Assembly (NCBI GenBank): GCA_015485355.1
Contig: WFTQ01000025.1
Span: 1-64,000 of the forward strand
Source of the DNA: a bacterium
GTDB taxonomy: Bacteria > Calditrichota > Calditrichia > RBG-13-44-9 > J042
Length of the DNA: 64,000 nucleotides
Direction of reading: 5' to 3'
The position numbers were made by a program, and so were the translations under genes. Of the stretch, positions 9,444 to 19,420 are shown piece by piece; the stretch's first letter is position 1, and the number at the start of each line of letters is the position of its first letter. The notes under the pieces are model-generated. The model was not told the origin of the DNA and ran no database searches. It saw only the letters and a list, made by a program, of their open reading frames with translations.

Positions 9444-10955
9444 ATGGCAAAAGAAAGTATGTCGCGATATTTGATATTGTTGATAGCGGCAACGTTGTGT
9501 TCGGCGGGGGCACAGAGCCGTGACTATTTTTCAGGGACGATCTCTACGGACACGCGCTGGTCAGGGGAGATTTATGTGGATGGGGATGTGATCATTGCCC
9601 GGGGGGTGACGCTGACCATCGATTCCGGTAGCCGCATCATTTTTAAGGCCCGCAGCGATCGAATGCGTTCGGGGGAAGACCCGGAACGGGCGGAAATTAT
9701 TGTTTACGGCAAATTGATCGCCCGGGGAAGAGAGCGAGGTGGCCGCATCATTTTTACCTCTGGAGCCGACCATCCTCAAATGAATGATTGGTACGGCATC
9801 ATTTTCAAAAACTTGCAGGAACCATCGGTGCTGGAATTTTGCTTGGTGGAATATGGGTACAAAGGCATCACCTGTTACGGCAGTTCCCCCCGGATAGAGA
9901 ATAGTGAAGTGCGGTTTAATTATTACATCGGCATTAGTGTGGAAGTGCGTGCTCGCCCCCTCATTCGCAATACCCTGGTGCTGGGTAACGGATTTGCGGG
10001 GATTAATTGTGAACTGGCCGCTGCCCCTCGCATCGAGCAAAGTGTCATCAACCAGAACACCAATGGGGTGATTATTTTCGATCGTTCCCAACCGGATCTG
10101 GGGGTATTTCCTCCGGAGGAGGGGAAATCGGTCGGCGAGAACCGAATCTTCAATAATTTTGAATACGACGTGTACAATCATTCATCGAACGATATTTTCG
10201 CTCAAAACAATATCTGGAACACGGAGCGTCCCGAGGAGCTGGAGCAACACATTTATGATCGGCGAGATCATCCGGCCTACGGGGAAGTGATCTATCGACC
10301 GCTTTATGGCAGGGGGACCCGCCTGGCGCGGCGTCGTCCCGGGGTTTTACCGCCGGTTCTCCCGGCGGAGACCCGTCAAAGGGAGGCCGATACGCTGCTG
10401 GCCGGCGGAGAACCTTCAACCCCGCGCCATCGGCCGGGAGAGCAGGCGGGTGAGGTGTTCCCGGAACGGACCGAGGACGCCCCGGTGTCGCGAACGGAGG
10501 AACCCGTGGCTCCGCCCCTCTCGCCGGTCGCCCCGCCGGCCAGCGCCTCTTCGCCGGAAACGCCGGCCATCACCCGAACCGAAGCGGCGCCTCCGGAAAA
10601 ATCGGAGAACACACCGGTTGAAACCCCGGCGGAAACACCGCCCAGAGTTCCTATCGTGGAACCCGTGCTGGAACCCTTTATCGATGGGGGCCAGCGGGAA
10701 TACCTCCGACGGGTGAAACCCAAATTCCCCGATATCTATAAACGCACCCGAAGAGAAGGCCTGGTGATTATGGAAGTCATTGTCGCCCGTGATGGTAGCG
10801 TGGAATCTTACCGCATTTTACGCAGCGACGGGGAGGCCTTTAGCGAAGCCGTCAGGGATGTGATCCGCCAATTTCGATACAAACCGGCAACGGTGAACGG
10901 TAAACCGGTTCGCTTTAAGGTCGTGGAACGCTTCCGATTCAAATTAGTGCGATAG
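9444..10955 (+). CDS. Right-handed beta-helix domain fused to a TonB C-terminal domain
   Basis: Signal-like N-terminus; beta-helix repeats (VTLTIDSGSRIIFKA..IIVYGKLIARG..GRIIFTS); Pro-rich linker; C-terminus YLRRVKPKFPDIYKRTRREGLVIMEVIVARDGSVESYRILRSDGEAFSEAV..FRYKPA is TonB-C. Confidence 0.85.
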   Translation: MAKESMSRYLILLIAATLCSAGAQSRDYFSGTISTDTRWSGEIYVDGDVIIARGVTLTIDSGSRIIFKARSDRMRSGEDPERAEIIVYGKLIARGRERGGRIIFTSGADHPQMNDWYGIIFKNLQEPSVLEFCLVEYGYKGITCYGSSPRIENSEVRFNYYIGISVEVRARPLIRNTLVLGNGFAGINCELAAAPRIEQSVINQNTNGVIIFDRSQPDLGVFPPEEGKSVGENRIFNNFEYDVYNHSSNDIFAQNNIWNTERPEELEQHIYDRRDHPAYGEVIYRPLYGRGTRLARRRPGVLPPVLPAETRQREADTLLAGGEPSTPRHRPGEQAGEVFPERTEDAPVSRTEEPVAPPLSPVAPPASASSPETPAITRTEAAPPEKSENTPVETPAETPPRVPIVEPVLEPFIDGGQREYLRRVKPKFPDIYKRTRREGLVIMEVIVARDGSVESYRILRSDGEAFSEAVRDVIRQFRYKPATVNGKPVRFKVVERFRFKLVR

Positions 10956-10964
10956 AGGAATTCG

Positions 10965-11588
10965 ATGAATCAGCGGGGTTTTTTAATCAGTATTGCCGGA
11001 AATATCGGGGTGGGAAAAACCACGTTGACAGAAACGTTGTCTCGCCGACTGGGCTGGAAGGCCTATTACGAAAGCGTCATCGATAATCCCTACCTGAGCG
11101 ATTTTTATCAGGACATGCACCGTTGGAGCTTTCATTTGCAAATTTACTTTTTATCCCATCGGTTTCGGAGTCAAAAGGAAATTGTCGAGTCCGGGGAGCC
11201 CGCCATTCAGGATCGCACCATTTACGAAGATGTGGAAATCTTTGCCCGTTCCCTTTATCAGCAGGGATACATGGATGAGAGGGATTATCGAACCTACAGG
11301 GATTTGTTTTACAATATGGTGCCCTATTTACCCACACCGGATTTGATCATATATTTACGGGCTTCTGTGGATACGTTAATGGAACGGATTCTAAAACGGG
11401 GACGGGATTTTGAGCGCACCATTCAACGGGAATACATTGCTTATCTGAACCAGGCTTACGAGCGCTGGATTAAAGAGGCCCAACAAAGCTTTCGCGTGTT
11501 GGTGGTGAATGCCGACCAGACGGATTTTGTGAACGGGGATCACGATCTTGAAGAACTTATTAACCGAATCAAAGACGTCCTACCTTAA
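10965..11588 (+). CDS. Deoxynucleoside kinase (dGK/dCK-like)
   Basis: P-loop GNIGVGKTTLTETL, Q-D-R-T-I-Y-E-D motif, FLSHRFRSQKEI. Confidence 0.88.
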   Translation: MNQRGFLISIAGNIGVGKTTLTETLSRRLGWKAYYESVIDNPYLSDFYQDMHRWSFHLQIYFLSHRFRSQKEIVESGEPAIQDRTIYEDVEIFARSLYQQGYMDERDYRTYRDLFYNMVPYLPTPDLIIYLRASVDTLMERILKRGRDFERTIQREYIAYLNQAYERWIKEAQQSFRVLVVNADQTDFVNGDHDLEELINRIKDVLP

Positions 11589-12933
11589 ACCCCACATCGT
11601 TTTTTTACATTATTATTTTCCGCCCATGGGAGGCGGTGGGGTACAGCGGGTGGTGAAGTTTTTAAAATATTTTGATTATCAGGCCTTCCGGGTCAGTGTG
11701 GTTACGGTAAAAGCCAGTCATAGTTTTGCCGAGGATCCCACCCTGGAAAAAGACGTTCCTCCGGGGGTGCAGGTCTTACGCAGCGGTTCTCTGGATCCTT
11801 TTCGCTTGGCCAATCTGATCAAGCGCGTATTCCCGTTCCTGCAGCCTCCCCGGGGCCGTACGGAACTGGTGTACGAAAGCTCGGGATTTTGGCGCCGGAT
11901 CGCCATGTCCCTTTTTTTACCGGACTCCCGGGTCTTGTGGCTGCCGTTTGCCCTGGGAAAATTATGGCGCCTGCATCGACGTCACCCCATCGATGTGCTG
12001 ATTGCCAGCATGCCCCCGTTTACGACCGGTCTGATCGGGGCACTGTTTAAACGCCTTGTTCCCCTCCGTCTGGTATTGGATTTTCGGGATGCTTGGACGG
12101 AAAACCCTTATCTGCCGGAAATCGGCACCTGGCATGGCCGGGCCATGGCGGCTCTGGAGCGGTTTACCCTGCAACATGCCGACGGCACTCTGTTTGTGAA
12201 TCCCGGCTTGGCCCGGTATTATCATCGGCGTTATCCTCATCTGCAACAACGACCCTGGAGAGTGATTCGCAATGGATACGATGCAGCCGATTTGCCCCGC
12301 TCCCTTTCTCGGCCTGCTGTCGGGAATCGGCGAAGGGTATTTCGAATGGGAATCCTGGGAACGATTTACTCCCAGGGCAACAGACCTCTGACGCTGCTTC
12401 AGGCTCTTGGGGAGATGCTGGGGCAATCCCCCGAGCTGCGCAGAAACTTCCGTTTGGTTTTTATCGGGAAATGGTCACCGGATTTCCTGGCCCGATTTCG
12501 TGCCTGTCCGTTGGAAACCGTTACGGAGTTTGTTCCCTATTTACCGCATCGGCGGGCGTTGGCAGCGGCTGCGGAGATGGACGCCCTGGCTCTGGCAATC
12601 GAAAGCCGGTTTCCCGGAAGCGAGCGAGTAACCCCGGGACGCATTTACGAATACTTGGCCCTGAGAAAACCCGTCCTGGCCATGTGCCCTCCGAACAGCG
12701 ATCTGGCGGAGCTGATCCGGGAAACCCGTTCCGGAGAAGTGGTACCCTATGACGATGTGGAGGCAATAAAACGGGTGTTGGCTCAATGGTTGACGTATCC
12801 GGATCGATCCCGGGAAAACTATGCCTTCCTTCACCTGGATCAATTTGAACGCCGGGTGCAAACTCGGGAGCTGATGGCTGTTCTGCATGCCCTGGTCCCA
12901 TCGGACGCGGCCGACCCTGAGAAGAGTGCATGA
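11548..12933 (+). CDS. Glycosyltransferase, GT4-like
   Basis: HYYFPPMGGGGVQRVVKFLKY N-terminus; TTG start, 41-nt overlap with the upstream dNK gene. Confidence 0.82.
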   Translation: MKNLLTESKTSYLKPHIVFLHYYFPPMGGGGVQRVVKFLKYFDYQAFRVSVVTVKASHSFAEDPTLEKDVPPGVQVLRSGSLDPFRLANLIKRVFPFLQPPRGRTELVYESSGFWRRIAMSLFLPDSRVLWLPFALGKLWRLHRRHPIDVLIASMPPFTTGLIGALFKRLVPLRLVLDFRDAWTENPYLPEIGTWHGRAMAALERFTLQHADGTLFVNPGLARYYHRRYPHLQQRPWRVIRNGYDAADLPRSLSRPAVGNRRRVFRMGILGTIYSQGNRPLTLLQALGEMLGQSPELRRNFRLVFIGKWSPDFLARFRACPLETVTEFVPYLPHRRALAAAAEMDALALAIESRFPGSERVTPGRIYEYLALRKPVLAMCPPNSDLAELIRETRSGEVVPYDDVEAIKRVLAQWLTYPDRSRENYAFLHLDQFERRVQTRELMAVLHALVPSDAADPEKSA

Positions 12934-13207
12934 AACTCGATCTCCATGGCCCCTCGATCCCCGGGCGGCGATTCGCCGATTCTCGTCACTGTGCCCGGAT
13001 TTTTCCGGCGGTGGAGACCTTTGTCACCCCTCCGGGGAGGCGAAAATGGGAACCGCCCTTGGATAGACAGGCCGGCGGCAACGCCCGAAGGAAAAGACCG
13101 GACCTGGTTGTCTGCGGTCGGGCCCGGCCCATGGATCATGCGATCTTCCGCCATACGCAAGGTCCGGTACCGGGACGGTCCGAAGAACGCGATCACGAAA
13201 AACGATA

Positions 13208-13246
13208 GAAAAAAACCGGTTACCCGAGACCGCGGCGGGTAACCGG
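13208..13246 (-). terminator. Rho-independent terminator of the M14 peptidase gene
   Basis: 11-bp perfect stem CCGGTTACCCG/CGGGTAACCGG followed on the minus strand by TTTTTTT. Confidence 0.85.
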
Positions 13247-13257
13247 ACGGATGCCTA

Positions 13258-15825
13258 TCAGCGATATAAAGCATTGAAAAGCAGTTTGAAGGTACCCCAG
13301 GTTTGTCCCCGATGATGCACCCGAAAGGCGTATAAAATTATCCGTCCTTTGCCGTAAGGGATGTCCGCCAGGGCCACTTTCCGATGCAAGTGCTTTTCGC
13401 CCACTACCCAGCCGCTGAGTACCACCTCTCGATCATCGTAGATTCCTACCTCTTTCAGTTCCCGGGTGTAGGGTTCCAGGGTTAACGCCACGGGACGATT
13501 AATGTAAACGGCGGCTTCGTCGGGCATTCCGAAGGTCAGTTCCGAGCGGGGATCCAGATGAATTTTGACGATGCTCCCCGGGGCGAAGAAATCTTTTCGG
13601 GACGTTTTTTTCAGGACGTTGCGTGCAGGCACTCCCAGATGGTCGATGGCAAAATCCACCGCCTCTCCAATAAAAATCGCCGTTCCTCCCTGCCGAATGA
13701 ACTGGGCCACTTTTTCTTTTCCCGCATCGCCGATACCTCCCCGATACTCCGGACGTACTTCGGGAGCATCAATTTGTGGCGAATATCCCCGGGTTAACGG
13801 AGCGCCGTTGAGTATGCTTTTGGCCGATTGGTTGGTAAAGATCAGTATATCGAATTTTCCGGTAAAGCCCCCCTTCTTCCGAAAATCCTGATTGTGCAAT
13901 ACCTGATAGTCAAACCCGAAATGGTCCAGGATCAATCGGAGCCAGCCTTCATCGTACACCCAGGGAATCCAGGGTTGGTAAACGGCAATGCGGGAGGACT
14001 GAATCGGTTGCAACTCGTCGGGGGTGATGGAAGTGTCCAGCTTTACAGGTGTCACTTCAAACGCCTGGAAAAGGGGAAAAATCGTGTTTCGGTTTTGGTT
14101 GGTAGCGTGAATCAGGAAGGCGCCCCGGGGAATCCGGGTGTGCTCCTGAAACAGGGTATATACAGGGATGTTCTGTTTCAATAACCGATTTACCAGGGCG
14201 TAGCTGTTGATGAATCGTCGTTCGACGGCGAACCATCCGGAAGCATTTTCGGGTAAGGGCACTTGCAGGCGGGGTTCAACGGGTTCCATGGTCAGCTGGA
14301 AGGGCGCGGCGATGGTGAAGGCGGTGACCCCCATTTGCAGGGGCAATGTCCAGGCGGTGACGTCATAGGGCCGCCGGGGTGGACCTCCCGGATACTCGCG
14401 CAAATCCGGGTAATATTGGCGTTCCAGCAAGTCCTTGATGTAGGTGCGATTCGATTGGGCCATGGGAATGATGAAATCTCCTTTCCGGATGGTTCCCTCC
14501 GGGGCCTGGTAATCCTCCTGAGCCCGGTAGACCTTTACATTGGCCAATCGCAAACGCCGTAGCATCTCCACGGCGCTGTTGGGGTCTCGTTGATCCAGGG
14601 GAATCACATAGGCAAAAGGATTGCCTTGGCGACCGGCTTCGATGGCCTCCCGATTTAATCGGTAATAATTGCGCTTAAATTTGTTCTTGTATGTGGCTGC
14701 CAATTTCAACATGGAATAGGTAGCGGCCTTCTGATAATCAATAATATCTCGCAGTCGCCACCATCCCCCGGGCCAGGGAGCCAGAAAATTATTTTGTTGT
14801 TTGTACTCGGGTAAGTCCTGTCCCATGCCCCGCAGACTGGAGGGCGGTAAATACACCGGGCTGGCTATGCGGACACTGGCCGCCTCGGATAAAATGCCGA
14901 TGCGATTTTGCCACAGGGGCGTTTTGGACATGGTGCCCACAAAATACGCATTGAAAATAGTGTTGGTCACCAGCCCGGTGAACCCCTGATCGTGCATATC
15001 GGCAATCACGTGTTTGCCGATCATGTTGGTGTTGGCCATTAAGGAGGGGGGCACATTGGGATTCACCGGGTCCGAATAGGGCGGTAGAAAAAAACGGGCG
15101 CTGCGGCCACCCATTTGATGCTGATCGAATACAATCTCCGGGTACCATTCATGATACAGAATACGTGCCACGTGACGACTTTCTACCAGATTGAAGAAAA
15201 ACCAATCCCGATTGTTGTCATGGTCGGCATAATGATGATACTTCATGGGCATACGGCTTCCTTCGTATGCTGTCCCCACATCCTTCAAATACCATCGGGT
15301 GATCATGTCCTGCCCATCGGGGTTCAGGGAGGGTATCATGAGCAGTATGATGTTGTCCAGCACTCGGAGGAGCTCTGGATCGCGAGTGGTGGCCAGTTCA
15401 TATCCCAGTTCCACAGACGTTTGGCTGGCGGCTATCTCCGTCGAATGGATGTTCAAGGTGAGAAGAAACACCAGTTTCCCTTTCTGAATGAGTGCCTCGG
15501 CCGCCGCTTCCTCCAGCTCGTAGGGCCAGGCGATCGTTTCCTGTATCCGGCGGTACTTCTCCAGATCGGCCAGCGTTTGCCGGGCGGCAATGATGACCAT
15601 GATCATGGGACGCCCCAGAGTGGTTTTCCCCAATTCCAGTACCTGAACCCGGGGAGAGCGTTCATTCAGCAATTGAAAATATTCCAGAATCTGTTCCCAG
15701 TGGATCAACCGACGGTCGGCCCCTATGGGGAAACCGAAATACTCGCTCGGTGAGGGAATATCCTGCCCCATTCCCGGAGACAGGCTCAGAAACAGGGAGA
15801 ACAAAACGGTATAAACGAACCGCAT
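13258..15825 (-). CDS. Secreted M14-family zinc carboxypeptidase-like protein
   Basis: Start trimmed to ATG 15825 (MRFVYTVLFSLFLSLSPGMG signal peptide, RBS GGAGG); NIHSTEIAASQTSVELGYEL and IPSLNPDGQDM..DNNRDWFFF are M14 signatures. Confidence 0.88.
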   Translation of the reverse strand: MRFVYTVLFSLFLSLSPGMGQDIPSPSEYFGFPIGADRRLIHWEQILEYFQLLNERSPRVQVLELGKTTLGRPMIMVIIAARQTLADLEKYRRIQETIAWPYELEEAAAEALIQKGKLVFLLTLNIHSTEIAASQTSVELGYELATTRDPELLRVLDNIILLMIPSLNPDGQDMITRWYLKDVGTAYEGSRMPMKYHHYADHDNNRDWFFFNLVESRHVARILYHEWYPEIVFDQHQMGGRSARFFLPPYSDPVNPNVPPSLMANTNMIGKHVIADMHDQGFTGLVTNTIFNAYFVGTMSKTPLWQNRIGILSEAASVRIASPVYLPPSSLRGMGQDLPEYKQQNNFLAPWPGGWWRLRDIIDYQKAATYSMLKLAATYKNKFKRNYYRLNREAIEAGRQGNPFAYVIPLDQRDPNSAVEMLRRLRLANVKVYRAQEDYQAPEGTIRKGDFIIPMAQSNRTYIKDLLERQYYPDLREYPGGPPRRPYDVTAWTLPLQMGVTAFTIAAPFQLTMEPVEPRLQVPLPENASGWFAVERRFINSYALVNRLLKQNIPVYTLFQEHTRIPRGAFLIHATNQNRNTIFPLFQAFEVTPVKLDTSITPDELQPIQSSRIAVYQPWIPWVYDEGWLRLILDHFGFDYQVLHNQDFRKKGGFTGKFDILIFTNQSAKSILNGAPLTRGYSPQIDAPEVRPEYRGGIGDAGKEKVAQFIRQGGTAIFIGEAVDFAIDHLGVPARNVLKKTSRKDFFAPGSIVKIHLDPRSELTFGMPDEAAVYINRPVALTLEPYTRELKEVGIYDDREVVLSGWVVGEKHLHRKVALADIPYGKGRIILYAFRVHHRGQTWGTFKLLFNALYR

Positions 15826-15932
15826 GAACCAACCTCCTTTTTTTAACCTTGTGTTAAGGAAGACACCATTTAGCGTTGACTTGTCAGGCATAGGATAGTT
15901 GCCGATTTTGTGCCGATGATTCTTTTGATTGT

Positions 15933-17327
15933 TTACAAATCCAGCTCGAACGTCTGGCCGAAGGAAGGAATAACCACGTTCCAGCCGAATTGTTCGCGGA
16001 TCTGGTGAGCCAGGGCTTCACTGCTGTTGTTTTCTCCGTGAACCAGGAAGGTTAAATCCGGCGGGCGGTTAAAGCCCATCAGCCAGGCCAGGATCTCGTT
16101 ATAATCGGCGTGGCCGGAAAAACCGCTGATGTGTTCCACCCGGGCCTTGACGGGCACGAATTTTCCGTGAATTTTGATCTGAGGCTGCCCCTCCAGAATG
16201 CTTCGGCCACGAGTGCCTTCCGCCTGGTAGCCCACAAAAAGGATGGTATTTTCCCGGTGGGGAAGGCGTTGCTCCAGATGATGCAATATTCGGCCGCCCG
16301 TGGCCATCCCACTGGCGGAAATGATGACGGCCTTGGATCGAACATCGTTGATGGCCCTGGATTGGTCCCGGGTTTTACCAATGTGCAAACGGGAGGGCCG
16401 AAATATGCGTTTCCCCATCAGGGTGAGTAAACGACTGGTAAGGTTCTGTTCCGGAATGTGGGATCGGAATATCCGGGTGGCATCGATGGCCATGGGGGAG
16501 TCGATATAAACCGGAATGGAGGGAATGCGCCGGGTTTCTTCGAGCTCCCGGATGAGGTATAACAACGTCTGGGTCCGTCCCACGGCGAATGCGGGAATCA
16601 GCAATACACCGCCTCGTTCCACACTTTCGTTGATGATGCGGGATAATTCCGTTTTCGGTGTAAGGCCTTCGTGCAATCGGTTGCCATAGGTGGACTCCAG
16701 CACCAGATAGTCCACGTTGAACGGTTGAGTGGGTTCTTTCAAAATGGGCTTTCCCGGCCGCCCCAGATCGCCGCTGAAAATGATTTTACGGCTGGCTTTG
16801 CGCTGACCCACTTTGATGTCGATATATGCCGAACCCAGAATGTGTCCCGCATCTCGAAATTTGCCCCGAACGTCTCCGTCCAGGTAAATATCGTCTCCGT
16901 AATAAACGGGGCGAAACAGATGAAGCGCCTGGTGGGCATCGGCGACGGTATAAAGAGGCAGGGCCGGTTTGTGTTTGGAAAAGCCTTTTTTGTTCGCCCA
17001 TCGGGCATCTTCTTCCTGAAGGTGGGCGCTGTCCGGCAAAAGGATGGAACAGAGGTCGTGGGTGGCACGGGTACAAAAGATGGGCCCGGAAAATCCCTGT
17101 TTACATAACCGGGGAAGGTATCCGGTATGATCGATGTGGGCATGGGTGATGAGCACATGGGTGATGCCGCTGGGGGATACGGGAAAGGGTTCCCAGTTTT
17201 TCCGACGATTTTCCTTTCTCCCCTGAAACAAACCGCAATCGATGAGAAATTGTTGCTGACGTAACTCCAGCAGGAAACGTGAGCCTGTAACCGTACCCGT
17301 GGCCCCGTAAAAAGTGAGTTTTGCCAT
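15933..17327 (-). CDS. MBL-fold beta-CASP family nuclease (CPSF/RNA-specificity domain)
   Basis: ITHAHIDHTGYLPRL; AGHILGSAYI; GDLGRPGKPIL; ESTYGNRLH; GFSGHADYNEIL. Confidence 0.92.
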   Translation of the reverse strand: MAKLTFYGATGTVTGSRFLLELRQQQFLIDCGLFQGRKENRRKNWEPFPVSPSGITHVLITHAHIDHTGYLPRLCKQGFSGPIFCTRATHDLCSILLPDSAHLQEEDARWANKKGFSKHKPALPLYTVADAHQALHLFRPVYYGDDIYLDGDVRGKFRDAGHILGSAYIDIKVGQRKASRKIIFSGDLGRPGKPILKEPTQPFNVDYLVLESTYGNRLHEGLTPKTELSRIINESVERGGVLLIPAFAVGRTQTLLYLIRELEETRRIPSIPVYIDSPMAIDATRIFRSHIPEQNLTSRLLTLMGKRIFRPSRLHIGKTRDQSRAINDVRSKAVIISASGMATGGRILHHLEQRLPHRENTILFVGYQAEGTRGRSILEGQPQIKIHGKFVPVKARVEHISGFSGHADYNEILAWLMGFNRPPDLTFLVHGENNSSEALAHQIREQFGWNVVIPSFGQTFELDL

Positions 17328-17720
17328 GTATACATCTCCATTTCGTATCGTTCAATTTACGCTCACCCATGGGAAAAGAAAAGTGTTATCCTGATTTGAT
17401 GGGCAGGAGCGGAAAATGATCTTCCTCGAAGCCGGACCTCAGGTTGCCTGGCCGGATCAGAGAAAAGGCGGCCGTCCCTGTCATGCGGCTCGGGATCGGT
17501 TTGGGTCGGTTTCAGGAATCCTGTGAATTCCCGGCCCCGATGGCTGCTGCAGGGATCGCCCTGATGGGACCTGGATCGATCCCGAGGCTCCCGATTTTTC
17601 TGAATGCAGGATCAAACTTAAAAGCCGACCGATTTAGTCCGATTTTTTTAAAAAAGTATTGATAAAAGGTTTAGAACGTTGTATTATAGGGTGTCGGGAA
17701 ACAAAGCAGTGGGGATCGTT

Positions 17721-18167
17721 ATGTTAACGATGGATGAATTCATCAGAACGTGTCGGGAAAAAGGCTTGAATGTCACCTACCAGCGAATGGTTATTTATAA
17801 ATCGCTCATGCATTCTAAAAATCATCCCACAGCGGAGGAAATTTACCACATGGTGCGGAAGGAATACCCGTCCATCTCCCTGGCCACGGTGTACAAAACT
17901 CTGGAGACGTTTGCCGAACTCAAGATTATCAATAAGGTCACCCATTTACACGATATGGCCCGTTACGATGCGGATACTCGTCCGCATCATCATATGATCT
18001 GTGTTTACTGCAAAGCGGTACAGGATGTGCACGATGAGCGGCTGAATCGCCTGCCCATGCCGGACATGAATTACAATGGATTCCAGATTACCGGATACAG
18101 CATTCAGTTTGAGGGGGTTTGTGTGGCCTGTGCCCAGAAGTTTCAGCGGAAAGCATCATCGAATTGA
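17721..18167 (+). CDS. Fur-family transcriptional regulator (PerR-like)
   Basis: GLNVTYQRMVIYKSL..HPTAEEIYHMVRKEYPSISLATVYKTLE; RPHHHMICVYC. ATG 17721 preferred over 17679. Confidence 0.88.
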   Translation: MLTMDEFIRTCREKGLNVTYQRMVIYKSLMHSKNHPTAEEIYHMVRKEYPSISLATVYKTLETFAELKIINKVTHLHDMARYDADTRPHHHMICVYCKAVQDVHDERLNRLPMPDMNYNGFQITGYSIQFEGVCVACAQKFQRKASSN

Positions 18168-18230
18168 TCCGCCTGACCGGCCCACGAGACGATTCCCGGA
18201 TGCGGAAGAAAGGCTCGTGACTTCCATTCC

Positions 18231-19394
18231 TTAAAAGACTGTTGCCAAGGCGGCGTCCAGATCTTCCAGCAAATCCTCTGTGTTTTCAATTCCCACCGAT
18301 ATACGAATCAGGGCATCGGAGAGACCTATTTTTTCCCGTTCTTTGCGGGGGATGGAGGCATGGGTCATCAGCGCGGGAAGTTCGATGAGCGATTCCACCC
18401 CACCCAGACTTTCGGCCACGGCGAAATAGCGCAGGCTTTCTACAAATTTTTTGGCCTGTTTCACATCGGCATCCAGTTCAAAAGAGATCATGCCTCCGAA
18501 ACCGCTCATTTGCCGGCATGCCAGCGAGTGCTGGGGATGGCTTGCCAGGCCCGGGTAATACACCTGCTTTACCCGGGGGTGTTTTTCCAGAAAGCGGGCG
18601 ACGGCCAGGGCGTTTTGTTCATGCCGGCGCATCCGTACAGCCAACGTCTTGATGCCCCGAAGAACCAGAAAACTGTCGAACGGAGACAGGATGGCCCCGG
18701 CGGCGTTCTGCACGAATTTGATTTTCCGGTACAGGGTTTCGTCGGACACCATGATCGCCCCACCCACCGAATCGCTGTGACCATTTAAATATTTGGTGGT
18801 GCTATGCACCACGATGTCGGCCCCCAGTTTCAGCGGTTGCTGAAAGTAAGGACTGGCGAAGGTGTTATCGACCACCACAATCAAGCCGTGTGAATGGGCC
18901 AGCTCGGAAATGGCCCGAATATCGCACAGCTTCATCAACGGATTGGTGGGGGTTTCCAGCCAGATCATGCGGGTGTGCGGTTGAATGGCGTTCTCGATCT
19001 GGGACAGGTGCCGCGCATCCACATATTGGATGTGGATCTGGAAGTTGCCGGCAAAGACCTGAGAGAACAGCCGTCGCGAGCCTCCGTACAAATCGTCGAA
19101 GGCGATCACATGGTCGTTGGCCCGAAGCAATGCCAGAAATATGCTGGTTTCCGCGGCCAGTCCACTGGCAAAGGCCATACCGAAACGCGCCTCTTCCAGG
19201 GATGCCAGTCGTTTTTCCAGGGCGTTGCGGGTGGGATTGTCCGTTCGTGCATATTCATACCCCGCGGTGGGTTGGTCCACTTCTTTGCGCGCATAGGTAC
19301 TGGCTACATGGATGGGCATAGCCACATCCCCATACCCCCCGTCTTTGAGATTGGGCTCTTCGCCCACATGAATGGCACGTGTTTCGAATCGCAT
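18231..19394 (-). CDS. Cys/Met-metabolism PLP enzyme (cystathionine gamma-synthase/lyase type)
   Basis: RAIHVGEEP, YEYARTDNPTRNALEKRLA, VHSTTKYLNGHSDSVGG. Confidence 0.92.
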   Translation of the reverse strand: MRFETRAIHVGEEPNLKDGGYGDVAMPIHVASTYARKEVDQPTAGYEYARTDNPTRNALEKRLASLEEARFGMAFASGLAAETSIFLALLRANDHVIAFDDLYGGSRRLFSQVFAGNFQIHIQYVDARHLSQIENAIQPHTRMIWLETPTNPLMKLCDIRAISELAHSHGLIVVVDNTFASPYFQQPLKLGADIVVHSTTKYLNGHSDSVGGAIMVSDETLYRKIKFVQNAAGAILSPFDSFLVLRGIKTLAVRMRRHEQNALAVARFLEKHPRVKQVYYPGLASHPQHSLACRQMSGFGGMISFELDADVKQAKKFVESLRYFAVAESLGGVESLIELPALMTHASIPRKEREKIGLSDALIRISVGIENTEDLLEDLDAALATVF

Positions 19395-19420
19395 CGGTTT
19401 TTCCTTCCGTTAGGGCGGGA

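Noticed and set aside
12930-13242. Small plus-strand ORFs between the GT4 and M14 genes
   Set aside because: Arg/Pro-rich, two overlapping frames, no homology signal; more likely intergenic sequence.
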